From: Symsagittifera roscoffensis
Lineage: Eukaryota > Xenacoelomorpha > Acoela > Convolutidae
NCBI RefSeq assembly: GCF_963678635.1
Contig: NC_087062.1
Location: 73,005,345-73,069,344, forward strand
Direction: 5' to 3'
Length of the DNA stretch: 64,000 nucleotides
The notes beneath the pieces were generated by a model that saw nothing but the letters and a program-made list of their open reading frames with translations, had not been told where the DNA came from and made no database searches. Shown here piece after piece: positions 21,797 through 32,644 of the stretch. The first letter of the stretch is position 1. Each line of letters opens with the position of its first letter. The translations under genes were made by a program, and so were the position numbers.

Positions 21797-24132
21797 CTAT
21801 AGTTTTTCAAATACTCAACATACAAGTCATCACAAAACATAACGTCTACTGAGTTTTGAAATCAATGACAAACACAAAATCTCCCAACACTTGTGAGATT
21901 TCTTCAAAATCATCCAGAGTTTTGTTGACGTAGGCAAACTGCTTCAAAAATGTATTCTCTTTTGCTATGAAGAGTGGATTTTGAACGCATATTGGCTTGT
22001 TCACAATGTACTTCTTGATTGAGGCACACACCACCCTCCTCATGTCGTTTTTTGCTATATCAAATTTTTTTTACAGATGTCGAGCTCTTGATTCAAAGTT
22101 AATTTTTCTCCAGTGTTGACTTTTGTAGGTCTGAGTCCAAGGTTTTCAGTATCATAAAGAACAGTATTTCTTAATCCCGAGATGATTTCTCCTTCTTTTT
22201 ACCAAGGTAGACTTCTTTCGCTTTTCGGGCTGTCCCAGATCATTTTCCTTGATTATTTGGAAGCAGGAAGCAGAATGTACTACTAAGCAGGATGTTTGCT
22301 TGACAGAAGGCTTCATTACAGTTTCAAAAGACAGTTTTCATTACGAGGCCAAACTTTATATGTGATAGGTGCACTATTTGGTGTGAGGTCACTGGAGTGT
22401 AAATCTTTAAACATGTTATTGGATGCTTTTGAAATGATTAGCAAAATATTTAGATGTGGAGAAACGAGAGAAGGTATTTCGAGATTAGATGAAATTGGAA
22501 AAAAAACTGTATGAGTCATCATGGTTTTGAGATATCGAATTAGTACCAGATATGGAACATTTGTATGGAGTTTGCTTATATGGAAAATGCGTAGGCCTTA
22601 CTTTTCATATATGAGTCCAAAAATATTTGCAAAAGGATGGCTGCTGCTATGTGTCAAGCTCTCCCCAAACCTTATTCAGATTATAAAAAAAACCCAAGCA
22701 AATTATTCGTCCAATAACAAATTTTTACGTTCTCTCCAGAACTGTTATTTCCAATTGGATCTTATATGGAAAATGGGTAGGCATAACTCTTCATATATGA
22801 ATCCAATTTTATCGGCAAAAAGATGGCTGCTGCTATGTGTTGAGTTCTCCACATTTCTTAATCAGATTAAAATAAAAATCACTATTCATTTGTTTCGAAG
22901 AAGTTTTACGAAACACACCAAAAACCCAAGCTAATAGCTCGTCTATTAACAAATTTTTAGGTTTTCTGGAGACTTTTAGGCTCCAACTGGGTTTGAGAGG
23001 AACATTTCATAACTAAAAACTGCAGTGATTATATAAGTATATTTGTCTTCTTAATTCGTTCAAAAACAGATTCTACTCAAGTATTGCTGCTTCACACGAA
23101 GAATGATTCAAATAGCCTAGACGAGCAGTTGAACAGATCGTACGAAGAAAGAGAGCCGATAAATGCCTTGTTTTGCAAAGAAAAACTTTAAAAGACATTA
23201 TGTAATTTCTATTCAAAATGCTTTAAAGGTATATATACTTTTTCGTTTGAGTAAGTTGTCAGCTATAATTTCTACCCAAATTTCAAACAATTTTTGATTT
23301 TTCAACTTCCTAAACTTCAATCTAACTGTTCCAAACACTTCAAATAAACTCTTTCATGGTTTCTTTTCAACATATCTTCTTCTTATTGAAACAATTTTGG
23401 ACAAAATGTACGCAAAAAAAATTTCCAGCAAGAATGTTGTATCTTTTGGGTGGTCGATTTCTAATTCAAAAAAGAGTTGACTCCACAAAATCTTCTTTTC
23501 TGAAGCTTGCAGAAAAACAATTTCTGACTCAGATAAAATTAAATTCTAGTTAGCTTTCATTTTTGAAGCAAATTTTCGAACCAGAAACTTTCCTTTGAAA
23601 TATTCAAAGCCAGTTAAAACCTCGGAGTTTCAATTTTTTCTATAATAGTTTTCAAAAATTTTCCTAAATTCTTTGAAAAACCAAAATATTGAATGCATAA
23701 GCTTTTCTTTTTTGCTTGGAAAACGCGCTACTCTGTAAAAAAGTTCAAGTATAATAAAATCATAAAAATATAATCAAAAACTTAACACAGCTGAGTTTCC
23801 AGAAGTCAGCTACTCTTGCCATCAATACTGTGATTAAAGAGTTGTGTATCAATTCTACAGACAATTTTCAAGACAATTTGAACTCTATTGCTTAGATTAG
23901 TTTTCCGTCACTAGAAACCTTTGAATAGAAAAAAAAGCTTATTTTAAAAATATTAATTTGAAATATGTTTTTCCGAAAAACTTGCTGATGAGTTTTGCGA
24001 AAATCGTACACAAACTTAGATGAACAGTTGCTGTCTTATATTCTACAAAACTTTAATGGCAATTTACGAAACTCAAAACGTTAATTATTTTTTTCCAATG
24101 TTTTTTTATGCTCTAGTTTTCCAAATGACAAG
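21797..24132. repeat. R2, AT-rich repeat unit (left part missing)
   Basis: Matches R1 from 13,978 to 16,232, so the first ~1.1 kb of the unit is absent. It includes the internal ~234-bp duplication (about 22,565-22,990), in which the pattern of a TATATGGAAAA start and GGATGGCTGCTGCTATGTGT occurs twice. It ends with the same junction to an element (copy D) as R1 has to copy B. Confidence 0.8.
21846..22240 (-). pseudogene. conserved minus-strand exon remnant, R2 copy
   Basis: A 65-codon open frame at 21,846-22,043 with RRVVCASIKKYIVNKPICVQ, KENTFLKQFAYVNKTLDDF and VFVIDFKTQ, then a stop. The upstream part to 22,240 is recognisable but broken. It is better kept than R1, R3 or R4. Family not recognised. 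Confidence 0.5.
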
Positions 24133-25130
24133 TCAAGGAAACCAATAGAGGACCATCCCGAGCTGCCAGCTGAACATGAGACGAAAGAAATTCTGAAGAG
24201 AAATCCAGAGATGCCACTGGAAATGGTGCTCAAGTCGAAGATAGTGAGGGAAACACTAAAAGCAAAACGCTATGACCTCGATGAAGTGGAGACAAGAATT
24301 GTGACGATAGGAGAGGATCTGAAGAGACTACTCGAGAAACTAGAAGACGATAAACCTGTTGTCCAGAACAATGATCTAGACAAACCGGAAGTCACCATAT
24401 TAAAATGAGTGAAAGCGGCTCATGGCGAGGACTCAATGATAGCCAAGCAACCTGACGACAAAGAAGTTATGCGGACATTGGTCTAGAAAATCCCAGAGGG
24501 CATACTAAGACGCACTACGTTTTGGAAGAAGAAAGTGACATTGACGGAGGAAGCTGAACACCTAAAACCAGATCAAGAGTAGGGGGAGTGTTCTAAATCA
24601 GAAAAAGACAGTGAGGAAGAGAATTTGTCCGGGGAGTCGGAAGAATGGGATGATGACTCAGAGAAGAGTGGTGACAACCAAGACAGTCTTTGCATGATAT
24701 TATCAGAAGAGAAAACGAGGCACCACGACAGAGAACTACAAACTGATCCTTCCTCGACAACCTAGAGCAACAGGATGCGTACGGACGAGAATAGCTTGAG
24801 AAAATAGCGGTGTCAAGGAAACCATTCAGGGAGCTATCGTGCAATTCAATTGTCAGGACGAACCTGGAGTCGGACGATGACAGGGTGGTCTTGAGAAGGA
24901 TAGTTTGCGTAAAGCTAAACGACGAAATCCACAGTCTCAGAGAACTGAATGGTCAAATGATGGCTTTGAAGGAACACGTCAAAGCGAGATACAGACTGTC
25001 GGATCTGATACGAGCCCAGAAGAATGACAAGATGACGAGTAACCTCTCTAAATGGATCCGGACGGGAGTAAAGAAGAAAGGAGACCTGAAAGAGGACATT
25101 TACAAGATCTTTAGCTAGTTCTACAAAGAG
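24133..25130 (+). pseudogene. acidic pre-integrase region, copy D
   Basis: Begins at GGAAACCAATAGAGGACCATC after R2. It encodes VLKSKIVRETLKAKRYDLDE (24,211-24,408), an acidic region with a small deletion near 24,760, and 24,810-25,118 with MSRKPFRELSC and RYRLSDLIRAQKNDKMTSNL, ending at the TAG shared by B, C and D. Same role and uncertainty as in the other copies. Confidence 0.6.
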
Positions 25131-26280
25131 AGAAGGGACTTACTCTATCACACAGCTGATGGAGTAGTAGCCTGTAGGAGGAAGGTTGAAGAGAAGATGT
25201 TACACAGGCATAAGCTCATCATACTGCCACAGCTAAGCCAGACGGAAGTGTTGTTCAGACCGCCCAATCAGGTGGGACATCAGGGGATAGACAAGGTACA
25301 ACAAATAGTTATACACAGGTTTGGTTGGTCAGGGTAAGAAATACTTGCGAAAGGTGGATGAACGCATGCTTGTCGTGTTTACAAATAAAAGGCCCTGAAA
25401 AAATGAAAATCACATTTAAGTCTGTGGAAAGCTCGGAGTTTAACGAGGTCGTGCAGATAGACCATCAAAAGATCTGCATGACCGACTCGGGTTACAATCA
25501 GATACTGGTAATCATAGAACACTTTACGAAACTGGCAGAAGTGGTACCATGTCAGACGGCCTCAGCTGAAGAGACTTGTGATCATTTGATAGCGCACTGT
25601 ATATCACGATATTGTTGGCCGATGACAACTCAATCGGACAATGGGAAAGCCTTCGTGGGGAACCTGACATAAAAACTGATGAGGAGATCTCACATTGCTC
25701 AAGTGTATTCAACAACCTACCATCCTCAAACGAACGGATTATTGGAGAGGCAGAACAGAACACTGGTGAACATGCTCAGGGTATACTGCTCGAGATACAT
25801 AACAAATTGGGATAAACATCTGCCGCAAACGGTAGGGGCATATAACAGCACGCAAAAATCAACAACATGGATCAGTCCTTTTATGATGTTAACTGGCAGG
25901 GAGATAGCGAAGCCCTTCATCATCTTCTATCCGGAATACAAAGGAAAAAAGACGTCGCCTCATGCGTCTGTGAAGGAAGCCGCCAGAAGACAACAAGAAT
26001 TAAACGAGCTCTCTAGAATAAACACGGCGCAGGCACAGATCAGACAGCGGAAGAAGTACGATGAAAAAATACCGTATGCTGTTGAACAATACGTCTAGGT
26101 GTTTCCAGAATATATTACCTCCAAAAGGGACTAAAAAGTCACTTAAAATGGAGAGGACCGTTTCTGATAACGGAGGTACACCAGCAGGGCCGGTTTTATC
26201 GCTTGAGTACAAAGAGTGCGGCGCACTACGAAAATCTGAAACCTCACGTCACATCTCCGGAAGACTGGTTTGTACCACAG
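25131..26280 (+). pseudogene. integrase, copy D, best-preserved core
   Basis: The zinc-binding domain at 25,131-25,330 (HTADGVVACRR, QVGHQGIDKVQQ) is followed by the catalytic core in one frame from 25,325 to 26,098. Asp is at 25,460-25,462 (QIDHQ), Asp at 25,637-25,639 (SDNGKAF) and Glu at 25,745-25,747 (GLLERQN). The only break inside is TAA at 25,670-25,672, where Lys is expected. At 26,096-26,098 a TAG follows YV, at the codon that is also TAG in A, B and C. The GPF/Y tail is at 26,100-26,280. This is the most useful copy for phylogenetic placement. Confidence 0.9.
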
Positions 26281-27028
26281 AACATAGAAGGACTCGAGTA
26301 TCTACTGGTAGAGCCAGCATGTGAGGTGAACGAGAAAGGCACACGATAAAAGAATGACGGCAACGAGGACATGAGCATGGATGATAACGAGAAGATAGAG
26401 GTGGATTCCGGCGAAGGATCTTTCGCGGAGGAAGATTGGAATGATCCAGAGCAGAACGAGGTACCAAAGAGGACAAAACCAGACCTGCCAATGACCACAT
26501 GGACGAGGAAAGGCGATCGCAATCGGACAAGCATGAGGTACAACAAGTATGGTGACGACTTCTTGATTGACAAGAAACAACCCGATGAGATAGGCGATGA
26601 GTTGGTGAACGTGGTCGAGCTGGTAGCTGATGAAGAGTGGCAGATCATCAACGACAGCGAGTATTCCTTGCAAGACGACTAATCCGTACGAGAACGATAA
26701 GCAGACCTGGAAGAAAGCGAGATAGAAAGAAGGGAAAATACAAACCTGAGGGTACTGGAATAGATACAAAACCTTGATGCTTACGAAAGGTAGGCGCAAA
26801 ACATCCAGCAAGTCGACGTATCAGCAATGAAACATGTGAAGACAGGAAATCCACTTTTTGGTTGGACAGCCACTGACCGGCCACTAGAAATACCACCGGA
26901 TAACGTGTACCCAGCACCATCGACGGAGACGTTGATAAATATTTTTCCGGGGAGTGGGAGTAGGACTTACCCACACCAAAAATTTGATGATAAAGAAGCT
27001 CAGATGATAAATAAGAGAGACTAACGGG
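26281..27028 (+). pseudogene. acidic linker, copy D
   Basis: Frame 26,371-26,682 encodes an acidic linker with FAEEDWNDPEQNEVPKRTKP and ADEEWQIINDSEYSLQDD. Stops follow at 26,683 onward. It includes the segment that copy A lost near 1,470 (GTCGACGTATCA at 26,813). No catalytic features. Confidence 0.6.
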
Positions 27029-27640
27029 TTGGAACTGGATCAGCAGGAAGCTGAGCCTACCATAGGACGAAATTTCAAAACAAAATTCGAAATACCGAAT
27101 GAATATTCAGTTAACATCCTGATCAGAGACAGCGACTTCATATTGTCAGATAAAACTAGTGCGATCTGCATGACAGCGGATATGAGCTTCAACAAGAGAC
27201 TGGAAGAAGATTCAAAAGAAAATATCACTACGTGGAGTTTCTATTCAGTCAGACGGCGGGGATGGGAGGAATGGCTGCGCTTTCCCCATCAATTTCACAA
27301 GTTCCTTGTAAATATCTGTGTTTTTTGGTGAAGAGGGTCAAGGAGAGGAATACGATAGACCCCGAGCATGGATGTTGGCACTAACGAGGTTGAGGGAACT
27401 CCTTGGTCGAAAGAGGGATACGAGAGGTCTCACAGCCGGTCTACGCTCCAAACAGGGGCAGGTTGAACGCTACGGAATTATACGCTGTCCTGCACGTGGT
27501 CTTTGCAGAAACAGAGATAATGGTGCAACTACACAAGAAGTACTACTTGAGTATTGCCTGAGCTTCGAATGGAGAAAGAAGTCTTCAAGAAGTTTTCTTG
27601 AGCTAGGTAAAAGGGGGCATCGTCAGATAAATGGATTTTA
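27029..27640 (+). pseudogene. macro-domain-like module, copy D
   Basis: Frame 27,029-27,331 encodes VNILIRDSDFILSDKTSAIC and MTADMSFNKRLEED. After a frameshift near 27,235-27,260 the strand KFLVNICVFW-equivalent and the helix ALTRLREL are in other frames, ending near 27,640. The order of elements is the same as in copy A. Several indels mean that no folded domain can be made from this copy. Macro domains recognise ADP-ribose. The link to retroelement biology is inferred. Confidence 0.45.
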
Positions 27641-28095
27641 ATGTAATTGGCCTGACAATTAAATTCTAAAAAATTAATGGTGCTAAAACAAGAAATAAGT
27701 CAGCTTGCTCTTAAATGTCTAATTGAATTATTTTATCGAGAAATTGTTAGAGTAATGTTTTGAAAGTAGTTCAGGATAGGTATGAGCAAAAAACATCTTT
27801 GCCTTAAAAATGAATTCTCTTTTCAGATTGATTTGCAAATTGAATTGACTATCAAGCTACACTCACTCGAACAAAACAGGAGAGATTTCGAACGGTTGTT
27901 CACTAGCACAACTAGAAGAGGTTATTTCTTGAGTTTAACTGGGAAGGTATTTCTTGAGTTGAACTGGAAAGATAATTGTTGTAATTAACTGGGAAGAAAT
28001 TTCTTGATTTGGTTTGGGAAAAGTATTTCTTGAGTTTCTTGATACGTGAGATCACTTGAGAAGAAGCAACGCTGACGGATCGTTTCTGGAAGTCT
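27641..28095 (+). other. non-coding spacer upstream of ORF1, copy D
   Basis: Equivalent to 2,249-2,720 of copy A, with the same start (TTTTAATGTAATTGGCCTGACAATTAA) and the same 25-bp repeat family at about 27,918-28,045, here more degenerate. No coding frame seen. Confidence 0.6.
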
Positions 28096-28499
28096 ATGCC
28101 AAGAGCGCTCAAAAGACATGCCCTCGATGAGCTATACAAGCGCTTGAAGGACCTCGATTACACACAACTGGACGAAAGGCTGGCGTTAATGTTGAATGTC
28201 ACGCTGTAACTGGAAGCAGAAGGCGAATGCAGGGAGTCAGCAACTGAAGCCTTGTTGATGGTGGGCTACACTTCAGAGGGAAAATCATATCAAGAGCAGA
28301 CCAGATGGCTATCCTGGAATGTGGATAGAGGCCTGAGAGGACATGACCTTGCGAGAAACCGTGGCTTGAGCAACAACACGGAATATGGCGCGGGAGAGTT
28401 TCCCCTTCCCACCAGACTGCCAACAGGAGCAGGGACTCAATCCCCAAGCAAACCACCATCGATGTTGCGGTCGCAACAAACGAAAGAGTCATAACCAGA

Positions 28500-28700
28500 T
28501 CTCAGCAGCGTGAAGAGAAAGTTGGAAAGGGCCAAAAGGGAACGGGACGAGGCCAACCTGGAAAGGGACCAAGCGGTTCTTGACAGGGATCACGCCAAGC
28601 TCGATCACGACCAGGCAATAATTGAGCGAAACAAGGCGATTCTTGACTGGGATCTGCTGATGGCAGAGCGGGAGCAAGAACAGAGACTACAAGAAATGTA
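28500..28700 (+). pseudogene. heptad-repeat coiled coil within ORF1, copy D
   Basis: The segment has five clear seven-residue units: LERDQAV, LDRDHAK, LDHDQAI, IERNKAI, LDWDLLM, preceded by KRKLERAKRERDEA and followed by AEREQEQRLQEM. Hydrophobic residues at heptad positions a and d and alternating Arg/Asp pairs predict a long dimeric coil. The DNA shows a 21-bp tandem pattern. Copy A has the same region (about 3,130-3,290) with a stop. Confidence 0.75.
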
Positions 28701-29269
28701 GCAAATTTTAATCAAATAAAATCAGAAATAGTACGGCTACAAAGGAGGCAGCAAGCGGTCGCGATTGGTAAGAAGAAAAGGAGGACTACGACTGAACCGG
28801 CTGTCGCAAGATCGAGACCGGAGTCGCGGATGAGGGTAGACTAAGCTCATCAGGCAAGCTGTCGATTCAACTTGGGTCGTGTGGCCAAAAAACACATGAA
28901 TGAGGGCCTGGAAGCATGGACAACTCCCGAGCCAGTTCCTTCCCTGCGCAATCTAGAGACAAATCCAGTTGAGCCTTTGATGGAAATCTCACTGCCGGGA
29001 TTGACGTCCAGTTCAACCAGTGGTTGTCGAACCACGACGGGCACGTCGCGCCTCAGGGAGTTGCAGAGAGGTTGCAGTCTGGGCTCGCGTGAACTCAGCA
29101 CAAGAGGAGCGACCTCCCACCTGGAGAGATCATCCAGTGAGGAGTGTATTAATCGCAAGTTCCAAAAAGAACACAGACGGTGACTATCACAGGCATTACC
29201 GGATGGATTGCACAGCGGCGCAACGCGCGAACAGGGATACCTTCCACGACACTTTTTGTGCTGAATATT

Positions 29270-29780
29270 TTACGCAGCCCAGGATACTCGAGGGTGCAGT
29301 CCACTTGATTATAGGGGACAGCCTGGTACGAGTGTTGACGCGAATCCAGGCGCATTGGCAGGTGGGAACCTTTAGTTTTTCTGGTGCTGCAACACCCCAG
29401 ATATTGGCGTCGCTAGAGATGCTGGAGATGTCGAACATGTACACAGTCAGACTGATGCTGGGAACCAATGACGTGTCCAGAGGCGATCAGAGGTAATTAA
29501 TGAGGCTGCAGGAGAAGATGAGTTAAATTCTTGAGGAATTCAGGTTCTATCTAGATCCAGCCACACTGATTGTTTGCACCGTCCCTTACAACATGATGGC
29601 TGACCAGAATGCGATGGAGATGAACGACAGGATGCACAACCTCAACGAAATCATCAGGCAAATCCAGCAGAGAAGCGTACTCCCGGTAAGACTACTCGAC
29701 GTGGCAAGCATGATGGAACCTTCCCTTCCGCATGATGCGTCTTCGGATGGCATCCCCTTTGACAGGCTCAGGTTCATGGA
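29270..29780 (+). pseudogene. SGNH/GDSL-esterase-like domain within ORF1, copy D
   Basis: Block I HLIIGDSLVRVL and block III LMLGTNDVSRGD are in one frame (29,020-29,496). After TAA (near 29,494) the same frame reopens (29,593-29,919), with the block V position reading SSDGIPFDRL. As in copy A the expected His is Pro (CCC at 29,755-29,757). Helix NLNEIIRQIQQRSVLPVRLL lies between blocks III and V, as in SGNH folds. Confidence 0.6.
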
Positions 29781-32644
29781 GTGGCTAAAGGGTGTCTTCC
29801 AAAGGCACTTAAACTTTCTGGAGTCAGACATGCTGGAGACGGGCCAGTTCACCTTTGGTCCACCCCCGATACCTTCCTTCTTCGCTGCTAGGCCCTTGTC
29901 CGATCTTTTTGGGAGGTAGAACCGACTCGAGAGAAAGCTCAAGGAGCAACAGGAGTAGGCAACTAGGAGCCACACCAATGGAAGGAGACGAGGCGGAATT
30001 GTCCACACCCCAGAGCTCGTTAGTGTCCTCGGTGGTGGTGGTGGTAGACAACAAGAAGACAGAGAGACCGGGAGAGGCGAGCAAAGTCCGATATCTAGAG
30101 AGAGTAAATGATCTAGACTTGGAAGATCTGGCATGTAGACAAGAGTTGGCGGAGGTTCTGGGACTTAAGAATGTGTCGCTTGAAGACTTGAGCAGACATC
30201 TCTTTGTGGATTGGCTAAAGGCCCACGAGGCGCACTTCTCGAGAGCCAAGACACTAGAAACCGCAGACTTAATGGGACTACCGCCAAAATCGATAACGGG
30301 CCCAGTCATCTACAGGCCCCTCAAGCAGCTGAGGAGTCCAGGTCCAATCGTGGAACCTCTCAAGCATCGAACGAGCATAGCTAGGATCAGAGTAGCGATT
30401 CCTGAACAGCTGAGGATAGTCGAAAAGCTTCTTGAGCCAAAGAGCATGGGGATCGCGGACACCGGATACATGGGTCAAAAGCTCGCCGAAGACCCAAGGT
30501 ATGGTAGATCCTGTGGGACTTCAGAGCTAGCCGAAGCCTTGGCCGTTTACGATCGACCAAACCCTGGAGCAGCGAGAGCAATCATCGTGGCAGAATCGAA
30601 CTTCGAGGGGACGTCGCCGAAGATATTTTGACCAGAAACCCTAATGTATCTGCTGCCTGGAGCGGAATTGAACCAAATGTTGACCCTGGTGTTGGCTATA
30701 AAATTGGAGACGCCGTGTGAGCCAGAGCTGTTGCTATTCGCGGGGATGAATGACACATGCATGCGGCAGGACTTTTAAAGCACTTGACAGGAGCGGAACC
30801 AATCCCCAAGAAGATCTGGGAAGCAATTCAGACGCTGTTTGCAGCAATGAACGAGGTGCAGGAGCTTTTAGCTTCTCGATTCGGGCAAAAGACGAAAGTG
30901 GTGTCGATGTCATCGCCAGGCTACGCGAACATGCCACCTGCATTACAGTTCGTGCATGCAATTTTGATCCTGATAGCAGAGGGCAATGCGTGGCGGCTGC
31001 TTATGGCCGCTCCGAACTTTAAGTCTGAACTGACACAGGCATTGGTTGATGTATCTCGTGCTATGAGCGGATTTTATGAGTTGGCAGACATCTTGATTGT
31101 GCAGGATGAGGCTCTCTGCTTGAGGTGTCAAATCTTGCACGACAGCCTAAGTTTAATCCGGAGATAGGGGAAGATCACCCAGCAATAACCTATCTAACAG
31201 CCAGCCTGTGCTTCCGGAGTATGGATCTGACGATCACGAGCTCGACCAGTAGTGCGAGAGGGTCGAATAATGAAAGAAAGATAGTGGCCCAAGCCGAGAA
31301 ACAACTAGAGTCGAAAGGATATCACTTGACACAAGAGAGAAGATGTGGCCGTTTCTGACACCGAGACTCGAGAATGCGACAGACAAGACGAGGTAGAGTG
31401 CTCCAACCCTCATCAAACAACTATGGGGTTTTCTTGAGGAGCAGCTAGATGTTGCAGAAGGTAGGGATATGACGGTGGGAAGTTTTGTCACAGCAGCTGA
31501 TGAAGTGACCATTAAAGGTTTCTGGAGGAAGAATGCGAAGGGCTAGCTGAAGACCAGTAAGGACCCCGAGATCTCGAGATTCTTGAGCCCACGGTGGGGA
31601 AAGAATTATCTGAAAGCCAACGTTAGGAAAAACCCACCTAGGAAAAGAAGTATCGTTCGTACAGGAGCTCTCGAATATGCTCATCAACCTCCTGTTGGCC
31701 TTATATCTGGTATACCCCATGTACCTGTTCATTATGGGGTCAGCGTACATGTTCAGTAGGTGCGTGAGAACGCTCCGGATTGATGGGTATTTGACGCTGG
31801 TACTCTTGACGCATGGGGAACTGACGGCGTTTCATCGGTTGATGACGTATGGGGAACCCCTATCAGTTAGCAAGGCTCACCCGAGTATGGAGACCCATTC
31901 GTACAAGTGTGCTGCCGGACTGAAGACATTGCTTGTGGAGTATTTGCTGATGCAAAATCGATACTTGACGGGCGAGGAAAAAAACACCAAGACGAGAGAG
32001 AGAGATGAGAGAGGCGAATGGGCGCATACCCCTTCTGACTGACTTGTGTTTGGCCATGAGATCTGACCCAGTGAGGATGATTAGAGGCTTGGGGGAAGTG
32101 GTGACCTGTGTCTACGGGTCAGCAGTGACGCATGCAGTCGCGGATCCACTCGTGGTGTCTTATTGGCACTCGGTGGTGCACGTGAGCCTGGTCAGCATTT
32201 CAGATGGGACGGCAATTGAGAGCGCAGAAGACTTGTTGAGAGCGCAGATGAGTGAGACGGTGCTTTTGGAAAAATCAAGGATCCGGAGCTAGCGGTGTGC
32301 AACTTCAGGGACAACTGCAGTGCAGACTGGGAGGAAAACGTGAAGGTCCCATCGAGGTCTATCCCAAGTTTTGGAACTTGAGTCCAGTGGCGAGGGACAA
32401 GAGGGAAGTCTTAAGGATCCAGGCGTGGACGAGGAGTTTCGAATTCACGAAAAAGGAATTGGAAACGATAGTAGAGCGGGATATCCTACCCGCTGCCGTC
32501 GCGACGGTGGAAAGAATGACCCGGGGTATGAACAGCCCCCTGGTAGTCCCTTCCCTACTCGCGAGAGCCACGGTAGAAAGACAGCAAAGAGACTTCACGG
32601 ATGGCTGGGATCTTTTGTTCATTGGATACTCGGCAGCGGTGTAA

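Larger units (their letters stand above)
28096..32644 (+). pseudogene. ORF1, coiled-coil and SGNH-like protein, copy D
   Basis: Start ATG CCA AGA GCG at 28,096 and end LLFIGYSAAV with TAA 32,642-32,644. Compared with copy A it keeps longer open runs: coiled coil at 28,510-28,701, SGNH-like region at 29,020-29,919, and a 258-codon run at 29,855-30,631 (RLGATPMEGDEAE-type low complexity, then LEDLACRQELAEVLGLK). Later pieces are 30,757-31,167, 31,677-32,042 and 32,252-32,644. Total ancestral length was probably about 1,450-1,500 residues. Membrane-like hydrophobic stretch at 31,680-31,760. The role in the element is unknown; its size and the coiled coil would suit a structural (gag-like) protein, but no nucleocapsid knuckle is visible. 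Confidence 0.65.

Noticed and set aside
22521-22934. 137-codon plus-strand frame in R2 (and 48,058-48,399 in R5)
   Set aside because: The frame covers the internal 234-bp duplication and is not kept in R1 or R4, so protein-level conservation is lacking.
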